Positions 26,032 through 33,983 of a DNA stretch of 64,000 bases are shown here, one piece after another. The stretch's first letter is position 1; the number at the start of each line of letters is the position of its first letter. The position numbers and the translations under genes are program-made. Under the pieces are notes generated by a model. That model saw nothing but the letters and a program-made list of their open reading frames with translations, did not search any database and was not told the origin of the DNA. Source of the DNA: Robertkochia flava (GTDB taxonomy: Bacteria > Bacteroidota > Bacteroidia > Flavobacteriales > Flavobacteriaceae); assembly GCF_020166515.1 (NCBI RefSeq), contig NZ_JAINZT010000008.1, forward strand, positions 1 to 64,000. Direction: 5' to 3'.

Positions 26032-26481
26032 CTAATTGTATACGGTGATTATGGTACCGTTAACAGAAGCCCGGTAATTGAGCAGGGCATACGGGCGCTG
26101 CCCTTCTTCCGTCTCATTTAAAAGGGCGCCATTGACCAGGCTGTACAGAAAGTCGTCACAACCGCATTTTGCGGTGACCCCATCCTGTACCACCAGGGTG
26201 GAGCAATTGTTAGGACTGTGATTCGGACAGGTAGCCTCCCAGGCGAGATAAGTTCCAAAGCCCTGGTTATAAACTATGATGCCTTTAATGCCTACATTGT
26301 TCCCCCCGATATAGAGCGCACTTCCGGGCGTGTTCAGGCTCCCGTACTGGGGCAGGTTAAGGTTGATGTCAATACTGAACTGAGGTTCCCTGAGGTACGG
26401 ATTCCTCTCACGGTCACTGTTATCACAGCTCAGCATAAGGAACATCATAGCAGAAAGAATAAGTAAGGCCGGGTGTCTCAT
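26032..26481 (-). CDS. Rieske-like lipoprotein with altered cluster ligands
   Basis: This 149-residue lipoprotein has a signal peptide and lipobox (LSC, Cys 19). Its C-terminal half follows the Rieske fold pattern (WEATCPNHSPNNC, then AKCGCDDFLYS, then GALLN...RPYALLNYR), but the usual ligand sets C-X-H and C-X2-H are not intact. The first is C85-P-N-H88 and the second is C106-G-C108 with Asp instead of His. It may bind a different metal site, form a disulfide, or be structural only. It diverges from greA. Confidence 0.75.
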   Translation of the reverse strand: MRHPALLILSAMMFLMLSCDNSDRERNPYLREPQFSIDINLNLPQYGSLNTPGSALYIGGNNVGIKGIIVYNQGFGTYLAWEATCPNHSPNNCSTLVVQDGVTAKCGCDDFLYSLVNGALLNETEEGQRPYALLNYRASVNGTIITVYN

Positions 26482-26530
26482 GAAGGAATATTTGCGGCAA
26501 TTTACGAAAATAAATGTTGGGTAAATTTTG

Positions 26531-26538
26531 TATATTTG
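26531..26538 (+). promoter_or_regulatory. -7 box (TATATTTG) of greA
   Basis: A perfect TAnnTTTG about 53 nt upstream of the greA ATG. No good -33 was found. Confidence 0.5.
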
Positions 26539-26591
26539 TTTGAATCCTCTTAGAGAAAAGGGGATTTTTTGTATTTATAAACCATGAAGTT

Positions 26592-27065
26592 ATGAGTAAA
26601 GTATCCTATTATACAGAAGAAGGAATTAAGAAGTTGCGCGCTGAATTGGATCAACTTAAAAGTGTGGAGCGCCCCAAAGCTTCTCAAGCTATCGCGGATG
26701 CAAGAGATAAAGGAGATTTGTCTGAAAATGCCGAATACGACGCTGCCAAGGAGGCCCAGGGACTCTTGGAGATGCGTATTGCCAAACTGGAAGAAACCCT
26801 GGCCAATGCAAGGGTGATAGATGAGTCACAGCTGGATACCTCTAAGGTTCTGGTATTGTCAAAGGTGAAAATTAAAAATCAGACCAATGGTATGGAAATG
26901 ACCTATACCCTTGTTGCTGAAAGCGAGGCCGATCTGAAAAGCGGGAAGATCTCTGTGAACTCTCCTATCGGGAAGGGCCTGCTCGGGAAATCTGTAGGGG
27001 ATATCGCCGAGATCAAAGTGCCAAACGGAACCATGAATTTCGAGATCCTGGAAATTTCCAGATAA
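26592..27065 (+). CDS. greA: transcription elongation factor GreA
   Basis: GreA enters the RNA polymerase secondary channel and stimulates cleavage of backtracked RNA. The sequence has the N-terminal coiled coil with the acidic tip (DARDKGDLSENAEYDAAKEA) and the C-terminal FKBP-like domain with SPIGKGLLGKSVGD. Length (157) is standard. It is monocistronic with its own promoter and terminator. Confidence 0.97.
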   Translation: MSKVSYYTEEGIKKLRAELDQLKSVERPKASQAIADARDKGDLSENAEYDAAKEAQGLLEMRIAKLEETLANARVIDESQLDTSKVLVLSKVKIKNQTNGMEMTYTLVAESEADLKSGKISVNSPIGKGLLGKSVGDIAEIKVPNGTMNFEILEISR

Positions 27066-27088
27066 GCAGATATAAGTTTATACAATTG

Positions 27089-27120
27089 TAAAGGCTTCAG
27101 GTTTCTGAGGCCTTTTTTTA
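27089..27120 (+). terminator. terminator of greA
   Basis: AAAGGCTTCAG pairs with CTGAGGCCTTT, followed by a T-run, 25 nt after the stop. Confidence 0.88.
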
Positions 27121-27252
27121 TTGGGGACGGGCCGGGAAAAGGAGATGCCGCAAGCAAAAGGTCAATAAAGTTGGGTAGTATTGGAAAACGGGAAATAGCA
27201 GAATTCAACTTTATGCAGGAAGCCTGAATGGATAACCAACGCCTTCTGGGTT

Positions 27253-27744
27253 TTACCGGAGCGAAAACCCCTTTGCTGCCCACCAGGGATGTACTTCTAT
27301 GATAAGCCGGCCGCTTTGAACCATCGGGTCCATATTGGCCAGACTATCGGCCATTTCCAGGGTGGGGACGTTGTAAATGGTTATGCCTCTGATCGCTCCA
27401 TCATCTCCGAAAGGCCCGGAAATGTCGGCATAGCCTTCCTCGTACATGCGGGAAAGGTGCTGCAAGTGCAAACGCTGCAGGCTATCGGCCTCAGCTTTGG
27501 TTTGAGACCGTTTCGGTCCTGATTTCAGAAAGGCGATAAAGTATTGTTGCATCAGGATGGTATCCCCGGTTTTTTCATCTATATAGTCAAAGGTCTGGTA
27601 TCCCTGATCCTGAAGGTTCTTTTTAAGTGCTTTAACCGAGGTGGTTGCTTCGGTACTGGCCTCAGGGTTCCCTTCGGTCGTTTTGTTTTCGGCCGTACAG
27701 CTCATGATCAGTGCAAGGATGCCAACGGATAGAAATGCTTTCAT
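27253..27744 (-). CDS. YciI-like domain lipoprotein
   Basis: This 163-residue lipoprotein (lipobox IMSC, Cys 16) has a Ser/Thr/Glu-rich linker and a YCII-related domain (about 55-160): QQYFIAFLKSGP, HLQHLSRMYEEG, the ISGPFGDDGAIRGI strand and PMVQSGRLIIEVHPW. The fold is dimeric ferredoxin-like, with His and Asp in equivalent positions to those proposed as catalytic in YciI. The substrate is unknown. Confidence 0.8.
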   Translation of the reverse strand: MKAFLSVGILALIMSCTAENKTTEGNPEASTEATTSVKALKKNLQDQGYQTFDYIDEKTGDTILMQQYFIAFLKSGPKRSQTKAEADSLQRLHLQHLSRMYEEGYADISGPFGDDGAIRGITIYNVPTLEMADSLANMDPMVQSGRLIIEVHPWWAAKGFSLR

Positions 27745-27885
27745 TGGATATTGGTTTTACGGTTTTGCAGTGATGAGGTCCATGGAAGATATATTTGTGG
27801 TTGAAACGGTTGCCGGAAATTCCCCGGGATCCTGACATCGATCTTAAGTGTTCCGCCTTTCCTTAAGCCCCCGATTCCCAACTGC

Positions 27886-28377
27886 TTATTCCCCATTTCT
27901 CTCTTCCTCACTCCAGTTGCTGTAAGGATGTTTGCTGAGCATGGAATTGTAGTACCTTTTCACCCCGGTGACCTCGCGCCCTAACCATTCCGGCTTCTCG
28001 AAGTGTTCTCCTTCGGCTTCCAGTTCGATCTCCGCAATAACAAGCCCTTCATTATCTTCGTGAAACACGTCTATCTCAAAAAGTTTGCCTTCGTATTCCA
28101 CTTCAAAACGGGTCTTTTTGATCGCGCCGGGTTCACATAATGACAGCAGGGCTTTGGCCTCATTTTTGCTGATCGGGTGTTCCCATTCAAACCTGGAAGT
28201 TCCACTGTCGTTAGACCGGCCTTTTACCGTCAGGTAGCCTTTGCTTCCCCTGAGGCGAACTCTCACGGTGCGATCCGGGTCGGTATTTAAAAATCCCTGC
28301 TCGATAGGTGTCTTCTTTAGGGCCGATCTTCGGTAGTCATCCGTTATAACCAGAAATTTATGCTCGATCTCTTTCAT
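27886..28377 (-). CDS. CYTH-domain protein (triphosphatase-like)
   Basis: This 163-residue cytosolic protein begins MKEIEHKFLV, the EXEXK signature of the CYTH superfamily (E3, E5, K7), and continues with paired basic and acidic strands (VRVRLRGSKGYLTVKG, EVEYEGKLFEIDVF, LVIAEIELE) that form the triphosphate tunnel. It could hydrolyse inorganic triphosphate. It starts 5 nt after the SDR gene stop, so the two are co-transcribed. Confidence 0.88.
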   Translation of the reverse strand: MKEIEHKFLVITDDYRRSALKKTPIEQGFLNTDPDRTVRVRLRGSKGYLTVKGRSNDSGTSRFEWEHPISKNEAKALLSLCEPGAIKKTRFEVEYEGKLFEIDVFHEDNEGLVIAEIELEAEGEHFEKPEWLGREVTGVKRYYNSMLSKHPYSNWSEEERNGE

Positions 28378-28382
28378 GGGTA

Positions 28383-29051
28383 TTATGCTTTGTATTGCTC
28401 AGCGAATTCAATCAACCGGTCATTCTCATACCTTCCCGGGGGCAATTCTTCATTAGAGAGCCAGATCATGGCTTTGGCGATTTCTTCCGGCTGAATGCTC
28501 CTGTATTTTTTCAGGGGTCCCACCATAAGGTAATTAAGGCCTTTAAACAGTTGCTTAAAAAACCATTCGGCAGGCCTGTTCTCGTCCCGTTCTCCTCCTA
28601 TTAAAGAGGGCTGAACCATGTAGGTGCGAGGTACCCCCACTTCCAAAACCTTCTCCTCCATTTCTCCTTTGATCCTGTTGTAAAAAACGGGGCTGCCAGC
28701 TTTGGCACCCATGGCCGAAATCACCGTAAGGGTGTTGATCCCGTTTTTGCTGCAGAGCTTCGCGGCCTGAAGAGGTATGCCCAGGTCGATCTTTCTGTAG
28801 GTGTCCTTATCCGGGGTTTTTGCTTTGGTGGTTCCTATGCAGCAATACACCTCGTCTGCAAAAAAGCGGGCTTCCTGTTCTTCCAGTTTCAGCAGATCCG
28901 CATGAAATTCCCTGAGTTTTGGGTGTTCCCGGCTCGTTGAATTGCGTCCGAAAACAACAACCTCCCCGTAGCGTGCATCATGAAGCAATTGCTCTAAAAG
29001 GTGACCGCCGGAAAGTCCTGTAGCGCCAAGGATAATAGCTTTTTTACTCAT
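28383..29051 (-). CDS. NAD(P)-binding SDR-like oxidoreductase (HTATIP2 type)
   Basis: This 222-residue Rossmann protein has a GATGLSGGHL nucleotide-binding loop and VYCCIGTTKAKTPD and LTVISAMGA motifs, typical of atypical SDRs related to HTATIP2/YwnB. The usual catalytic Tyr-x3-Lys is present only as FYNRIKGEME. The substrate is unknown. It is first of two genes with the CYTH protein, and diverges from dinB. Confidence 0.82.
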   Translation of the reverse strand: MSKKAIILGATGLSGGHLLEQLLHDARYGEVVVFGRNSTSREHPKLREFHADLLKLEEQEARFFADEVYCCIGTTKAKTPDKDTYRKIDLGIPLQAAKLCSKNGINTLTVISAMGAKAGSPVFYNRIKGEMEEKVLEVGVPRTYMVQPSLIGGERDENRPAEWFFKQLFKGLNYLMVGPLKKYRSIQPEEIAKAMIWLSNEELPPGRYENDRLIEFAEQYKA

Positions 29052-29097
29052 TAGGTTGGGTTATTCCCGCTAAGGGTGGTTTCCTGCTAATTTAGTT

Positions 29098-29105
29098 TAA
29101 TTTTG
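29098..29105 (+). promoter_or_regulatory. -7 box (TAATTTTG) of dinB
   Basis: A perfect TAnnTTTG ending only 4 nt before the dinB ATG (29110), implying a leaderless mRNA or use of Met4 at 29119. Confidence 0.45.
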
Positions 29106-29109
29106 CTGT

Positions 29110-30213
29110 ATGGAAGAAATGTTTCCCGTCAGAAAGATCATTCATGTGGATATGGATGCCTTTTATGCTTCTGTGGAGCAACTGGACGATCCTGACCTGA
29201 AAGGTAGGCCTGTTGCAGTAGGCGGAGGGGAAAAACGCGGCGTGGTGGCAGCGGCGAGTTATCAGGCGCGGGAATTCGGCGTAAAAAGTGCCATGTCGGG
29301 CAGGTTGGCAGCCAGGCTTTGCCCGGACCTGGTCTTTGTAAAACCCAGGTTTGAGCGTTACCGTGAGATCTCTCAAAAGATCCGGAAAATTTTCTTTGAT
29401 TATACCGACCTGGTGGAACCCCTGTCATTGGACGAAGCCTTTCTGGACGTGACGGAAAATAAAAAAGGAATGCCCTCTGCCACGGTACTTGCTCAAGAGA
29501 TAAGAAGGCGCATCTATGAAGAAACAGGACTTCATGCCTCGGCAGGGATCTCTGTAAACAAGTTCCTGGCTAAGGTAGCCAGTGATATCAATAAGCCAAA
29601 CGGACAAAAAACCATTCCCCCGGAGGAGGTGCTGGGATTCCTGGAGCAATTGGATATCCGTAAATTCTTTGGCATCGGAAAGGTGACTGCCGAAAAAATG
29701 TATCAACTGGGCATTTTTACCGGGAAAGAACTCCGAATGCGATCCGAGGAATTCCTTGTGGAACATTTTGGTAAAAGTGGCAGTCATTTTTATCAGGTGG
29801 TACGCGGTATTCATACCAGTCCGGTGAAACCGGAACGTATTCCCAAGTCTGTGGGAGCCGAGCGAACCTTTAGTGAAAACCTGAGTAGTGAGATCTTTAT
29901 GTTGGAAAAACTCGGTCTGATCGCCGAGGAATTGGGGAACCGGTTGAGAAAACACAGCGTGTCGGGGAAAACGCTCACCCTGAAGATCAAATACAGCGAC
30001 TTTAAAGTGCAGACCCGTTCCAGGACCCAGGAGTTTTATATTTCAGATAAGAGTTTACTGCTGGAACTTGCAAAAGAGTTGCTCTACCAGGATGAACTCC
30101 AGGATTCTGTTCGCCTTCTCGGATTGTCTCTTTCTAATCTCAATACGGCTGAAAAACCGGAGGTCATATCCGGAAAAGAGGATCTGTCGGTACAACTCAG
30201 GATTGAGTTTTAA
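29110..30213 (+). CDS. dinB: DNA polymerase IV (Y-family)
   Basis: This translesion polymerase has the Y-family palm motifs IIHVDMDAFYASVEQ and EPLSLDEAFLDVT (catalytic carboxylates), a helix-hairpin-helix thumb (FFGIGKVTAEKMYQLG) and a C-terminal little-finger domain. At 367 residues it is full length. There is no evident beta-clamp motif beyond the C-terminal QLRIEF. It lies 69 nt upstream of the exonuclease/GIY-YIG gene, forming a DNA-damage pair. The start is close to a promoter box. Confidence 0.95.
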   Translation: MEEMFPVRKIIHVDMDAFYASVEQLDDPDLKGRPVAVGGGEKRGVVAAASYQAREFGVKSAMSGRLAARLCPDLVFVKPRFERYREISQKIRKIFFDYTDLVEPLSLDEAFLDVTENKKGMPSATVLAQEIRRRIYEETGLHASAGISVNKFLAKVASDINKPNGQKTIPPEEVLGFLEQLDIRKFFGIGKVTAEKMYQLGIFTGKELRMRSEEFLVEHFGKSGSHFYQVVRGIHTSPVKPERIPKSVGAERTFSENLSSEIFMLEKLGLIAEELGNRLRKHSVSGKTLTLKIKYSDFKVQTRSRTQEFYISDKSLLLELAKELLYQDELQDSVRLLGLSLSNLNTAEKPEVISGKEDLSVQLRIEF

Positions 30214-30247
30214 GCATCCCGGAAGGCCAATAAAGGATGAAAAGCCT

Positions 30248-30255
30248 TAATTTTG
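30248..30255 (+). promoter_or_regulatory. -7 box (TAATTTTG) of exonuclease/GIY-YIG gene
   Basis: A perfect TAnnTTTG that covers the alternative TTG start at 30253, so translation should begin at the ATG at 30283. Confidence 0.5.
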
Positions 30256-30282
30256 AGTCTTGATTCCTGTAAATTTTCCCAA

Positions 30283-31677
30283 ATGGAATTTGTCATTGTC
30301 GATATAGAAACCACCGGGCTTTCAGGAGCCGATAACCGGGTAACCGAGATCGCCATGATCCTTCATGATGGGGAACAGGTACAGGATGAGTTTCAATCGC
30401 TGGTGAATCCACAGGTTCCGATCTCTCCATTTGTTACCGGGCTTACCGGGATAGATAATCAGATGGTACAGGATGCCCCTCCTTTCGGGGAATTGGCGGA
30501 AAGGTTGCTCGAGCTTATGGAGAACCGGGTATTTGTGGCACATAACGTACAATTTGATTACCAGGTGCTTCGAAGTGAGTTCAGGCGCTACGGTTTGGAA
30601 TTCTACAGAAAAAAACTCTGTACGGTTCGCTGGTCGCGAAAGGTCTACCCGGGACTGGGATCCTACAGCCTGGGGAAATTGTGTACCAGCCTGGAGATAC
30701 CGCTTAAGGACCGGCACAGGGCTAAGGGGGATGCAGATGCCACCGTATTGCTTTTCGAAAAGCTGCTCGCTGCAGATCAGCAGAATGTCTACAGGGAAAT
30801 GATCTCCCGGGCCTCCGGAACGAGTGCCATACCCTCCTTATTACCAAAAGAAGATTTTGACAGGCTTCCTGAAGCACCCGGGATCTATTTCTTTAAGGAT
30901 CGTCATGCAAACATTATCTATGTGGGAAAGGCGATAAACATTAAAAAGCGTGTTTTGGGCCATTTCTACGATAAAAAGGCAAGGGAAGTAGCCCTTTGCC
31001 GGGAAACAGCTGCTCTCGATTTCGAGCTTAGCGGTTCAGAACTCATGGCCCTGCTCATGGAGTCGCAGGAAATCAAAAAGAGATACCCCAAATACAACCG
31101 CGCCCAGAAACGTACCAATAAGGGATATGCACTTACCGTTTATAAGAACAGGAAAGGGATACTGCAACTTGGGTATAATCAGTCCCGTTTTGTCACTAAT
31201 CCCTTGCGAACTTTTTTTAGTGTACATGAATGCATCGGCGAGCTGGAACGCCTGTGCCTTAAATACGAGCTTTGTCCCAGGTATACCCAGTTGCAAAGCC
31301 ATTCGGGGCAGTGTAACCACTACAGGATTCATTCCTGTAAAGGGATCTGCATGGACAGGGAATCTGTGGAAAGCTATAACAAAAGGGTTGAAAAAGCTGT
31401 AGAAATGCTTACCATGGAGGGGGAATCCTTTGCCCTTGTTCTCGCTGGGCGGACGTCTTCGGAAAAGGGATTGGTCTTGGTAGAAAAAGGGATGTACAGG
31501 GGGTACGGATTTATAGAAAAGGACCAGGAGGTCCGATGTTGGAGTGATCTGGGTCATTACATCACCCCGGCTCAGCACAATAGTGATGTGCTCAGGCTAA
31601 TTTCCATGTACTTACGCTCAAATAAAAATCCCGAGCTTCTGTATCCTGAAGCCATGGGACAGCTTCAGGGAGAATAG
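30283..31677 (+). CDS. DnaQ-like exonuclease fused to GIY-YIG (UvrC N-terminal) nuclease
   Basis: This 464-residue fusion has an N-terminal DEDDh 3'-5' exonuclease (FVIVDIETTGL, HNVQFDYQVL, HRAKGDADAT) and, from about residue 195, a GIY-YIG endonuclease (APGIYFFKD...NIIYVGKAINIKKRV) like UvrC and Cho. The C-terminal part has the cysteines CNHYRIHSCKGIC. Such fusions are known in Bacteroidota and Actinobacteria and probably act in nucleotide excision repair beside UvrABC. It follows dinB. I prefer the ATG at 30283 over an upstream TTG. Confidence 0.92.
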   Translation: MEFVIVDIETTGLSGADNRVTEIAMILHDGEQVQDEFQSLVNPQVPISPFVTGLTGIDNQMVQDAPPFGELAERLLELMENRVFVAHNVQFDYQVLRSEFRRYGLEFYRKKLCTVRWSRKVYPGLGSYSLGKLCTSLEIPLKDRHRAKGDADATVLLFEKLLAADQQNVYREMISRASGTSAIPSLLPKEDFDRLPEAPGIYFFKDRHANIIYVGKAINIKKRVLGHFYDKKAREVALCRETAALDFELSGSELMALLMESQEIKKRYPKYNRAQKRTNKGYALTVYKNRKGILQLGYNQSRFVTNPLRTFFSVHECIGELERLCLKYELCPRYTQLQSHSGQCNHYRIHSCKGICMDRESVESYNKRVEKAVEMLTMEGESFALVLAGRTSSEKGLVLVEKGMYRGYGFIEKDQEVRCWSDLGHYITPAQHNSDVLRLISMYLRSNKNPELLYPEAMGQLQGE

Positions 31678-31717
31678 GTGCCTTCCTGTCCTGGATTTCA
31701 TTTTCTTCTCATTAGCT

Positions 31718-32962
31718 TTGTCCTTAAAGAGAATTGTTTTGAAAGACCTTTTGGGATTTTTAAATACGAACAGAAAACCTGTAGCTTTTGCCTGGAGCAT
31801 GACCTTTCTCTCCAGTTTCGGACAAACCTTTCTTTTATCGCTCTACGTGCCGGAATTGCTCCGTATTTTTGAAATGAGCAAGGCTGGTTTCGGAAGTGTA
31901 TATGCCCTCTGTACCATCACGGCGTCGGTGATCATGTTAACCATAGGGCATACCATAGATCACAAACCTGTCAAAAAGATCACCACCCTGGTGCTTCTGG
32001 CACTCGCCATTTCCTGTTTTTTCCTGGGGTATTCCGGGTGGCACATTGCATTCTTATTCATAGCCTTTACAGGATTGCGACTAAATGGCCAGGGCATGCT
32101 TACGCATATCGGGTTCACCCTTATGTCGAGGTATTACGATCGCGACCGGGGAAAGGCACTAAGTCTTACTTCCCTGGGGTTTTCTGTGGGAGAGGCCGTT
32201 TTTCCGCTGATCATCTCTGCAGTCTTTCTGCATTACGGATTCCGGGTTGCGGCTGTTGGGAGTGGTGTTATGCTCATTTGCTATGCCATCATGGTACAGT
32301 TTATGGACCTTCGGGGATTTGACCGTCAGCAGGCTCAGGCCCGGGGCTTGTCCTGGAGGGAGTTGGGGAAGGCCTTTGGTAGGCTTATCCGGGACAAACG
32401 ATTTTTTATTATTGTAAGTCCCAGCTTTGCACTCGGTTTTATCTCAACCGCGATATTCTTCTATCAGTATGTGTTTGCCGAAGAGAAAGGATGGTCGCTA
32501 ACACTTTATGCCTCCTTTTTTACGGCCTATGCCATTACCCGTTTTTTGCTGTCTGTGGCAGGGGGTATCTGGGTAGATCGGTATGGCGCCCGAAAACTGT
32601 TTGCCTTTTACCTCTTCCCCATGAGTGCCGGACTCCTGTTTCTGGCCTTTGTTGATCATATCCTGGGAGCCCTGGTATTTCTTATTTTATGTGGGATTAC
32701 CATGGGAATCGCCGGAACGGTAAAAACTGCTGTGATCGCCGAGGTCTATGGAACGTCAATGATGGGTACCATACGCAGTTTGTTTACCATGTTTATGGTG
32801 TTAAGTACAGCACTGGGGCCCCTGGTAGTTGGGGCACTGCTCGATAACGGGCTTCCCTTTGTGTGGGCCGTATTTTTATTATTTTGCCTGATGGTGCTTG
32901 CCCAGCTAAATGCCATGCGGATATTAAAAGTGCCAAGAAAGCGGGAATCGGTCACCCTGTAA
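31718..32962 (+). CDS. MFS transporter
   Basis: This 414-residue carrier has twelve predicted helices in two halves (first from about residue 22, second half from about 225) and family loops such as HTIDHKPVKKI and, in the second half, GGIWVDRYGARKL. I do not recognise the substrate. The frame begins with TTG at 31718, and another TTG at 31739 is possible. The first ATG (31799) would cut the first helix, so a non-ATG start is likely. It follows the exonuclease gene by 40 nt. Confidence 0.88.
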   Translation: MSLKRIVLKDLLGFLNTNRKPVAFAWSMTFLSSFGQTFLLSLYVPELLRIFEMSKAGFGSVYALCTITASVIMLTIGHTIDHKPVKKITTLVLLALAISCFFLGYSGWHIAFLFIAFTGLRLNGQGMLTHIGFTLMSRYYDRDRGKALSLTSLGFSVGEAVFPLIISAVFLHYGFRVAAVGSGVMLICYAIMVQFMDLRGFDRQQAQARGLSWRELGKAFGRLIRDKRFFIIVSPSFALGFISTAIFFYQYVFAEEKGWSLTLYASFFTAYAITRFLLSVAGGIWVDRYGARKLFAFYLFPMSAGLLFLAFVDHILGALVFLILCGITMGIAGTVKTAVIAEVYGTSMMGTIRSLFTMFMVLSTALGPLVVGALLDNGLPFVWAVFLLFCLMVLAQLNAMRILKVPRKRESVTL

Positions 32963-33010
32963 TGACGTAAAAATTTACATGAAAATCCATGGGTACTTTT
33001 AAAAACCAAT

Positions 33011-33018
33011 TATTTTTG
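33011..33018 (+). promoter_or_regulatory. -7 box (TATTTTTG) of tRNA-Arg
   Basis: A perfect TAnnTTTG ending 30 nt before the mature tRNA 5' end. Confidence 0.5.
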
Positions 33019-33048
33019 CATTGACCTATTCAGGGAAGTTTAATTCCT

Positions 33049-33120
33049 GGCCCCGTAGTTCAAGGGATAGAATAGAAGTTTCCTAAACTTTAGATCCAGG
33101 TTCGAGTCCTGGCGGGGCTA
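33049..33120 (+). tRNA. tRNA-Arg (anticodon CCT)
   Basis: A 72-nt cloverleaf: acceptor GGCCCCG/CGGGGCT with discriminator A, anticodon stem around TTCCTAA (anticodon CCT), and T-arm CCAGG-TTCGAGT-CCTGG. CCA is not encoded. A terminator follows directly. Confidence 0.96.
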
Positions 33121-33130
33121 CATCAAGCAG

Positions 33131-33162
33131 AAAACCCATCGCAGGAGCGATGGGTTTTTTTA
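33131..33162 (+). terminator. terminator of tRNA-Arg
   Basis: AAAACCCATCGC pairs with GCGATGGGTTTT, with a T-run, 11 nt after the tRNA. Confidence 0.92.
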
Positions 33163-33175
33163 TACCCCAAACCCT

Positions 33176-33748
33176 GCAAGCTCGCTTGCTCAGGGAGAAG
33201 GGGTATAAAAAAACAGCAGGCTTGCCTTGGCAAGCCTGGGTTTTCTATTTGCAGGAGTAGGCCAAACAGGTCCATGCAATACTCCTGGCGTAGGTGTTTT
33301 TTACCGGGGTTAGGACCCAAAAATTGGCAAGCTCGCTTGCTCAGGGAGAAGGGGTATAAAAAAACAGCAGGATTGCCCTGGCAAGCCTGGGTTTTCTATT
33401 TGCAGGAGTAGGCCAAACAGGTCCATGCAATACTCCTGGCGTAGGTGTTTTTTACCGGGGTTAGGACCCAAAAAGTAGCAAGCTTGCTTGCTCAGGGTGA
33501 AGGGGTATAAAAAAACAGCAGGCTTGCCAGGGCAAGCCTGGATTTTCTATTTGCAGGAGTAGGCCAAACAGGTCCATGCAATACTCCTGGCGTAGGTGTT
33601 ATTTACCGGGGTTAGGACCCAAAAAGTAGCGAGCTTGCTTGCTCAGGGTGAAGGGGTATAAAAAAAACAGCAGGCTTGCCCTGGCAAGCCTGGGTTTTCT
33701 ATTTGCAGGAGTAGGCCAAACAGGTCCATGCAATACTCCTGGCGTATG
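33176..33748. repeat. four tandem 151-bp structured repeats
   Basis: Units begin at 33176, 33327, 33478 and 33629, giving an exact period of 151 bp. The last unit stops short at about 33748. Each contains three inverted repeats: GCAAGC/GCTTGC, CAGGCTTGCC/GGCAAGCCTG, and CAGGAGTA/TACTCCTG around a 20-nt loop. Copies are nearly identical. Substitutions fall largely in loops (the CAGGC hairpin has loop TT, CT, AG, CT), although unit 2 has one stem mismatch. The period is not a multiple of three, so this is not a repeat protein. On the minus strand the second hairpin is followed by a T-run. Confidence 0.95.
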
Positions 33749-33983
33749 GGTTTTTTTCCGTACCAGCTTCCATCGCAGGTCAAGGGTGATCCCGGATCCG
33801 GAATGCGATCAGTATTTTAATTTCTCTGACTTTTTCAGAAATCAATAACAGTTACAGGAGCATAGAAGGAGGCGTATGCTGGTATGGAATATTTTCTTAG
33901 CTTGGAGGGGCGAAACAATATTATACCCCTCTCCGGGTTTAAAATTATCCGGGCATGGTTATGAGTTAAATAAGTGATTTTAA
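33749..33983. other. intergenic stretch after the repeat array
   Basis: No gene seen. The first bases (TATGGGTTTTTTT and CCATCGCAGG, 33748-33779) recall pieces of the tRNA-Arg terminator at 33131-33162 in a different order. The rest is plain AT-rich leader before the DinB-like gene. Confidence 0.5.

Noticed and set aside
28383-29051. Catalytic SDR with intact Tyr-x3-Lys
   Set aside because: The FYNRIKGEME stretch keeps Y and K, but the overall pattern fits atypical SDR proteins, so I did not claim an enzyme reaction.
33123-33320. 65-residue minus-strand frame across the tRNA terminator and first repeat
   Set aside because: It runs through a terminator and a repeat whose period breaks the reading frame, so it is probably chance.
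33176-33748. CRISPR array
   Set aside because: There are only four units of 151 bp with no alternation of short repeats and unique spacers, and no cas genes nearby.
33639-33848. 69-residue plus-strand frame in the last repeat
   Set aside because: The repeat is not a multiple of three, other copies do not keep the frame, and no start signal is near.
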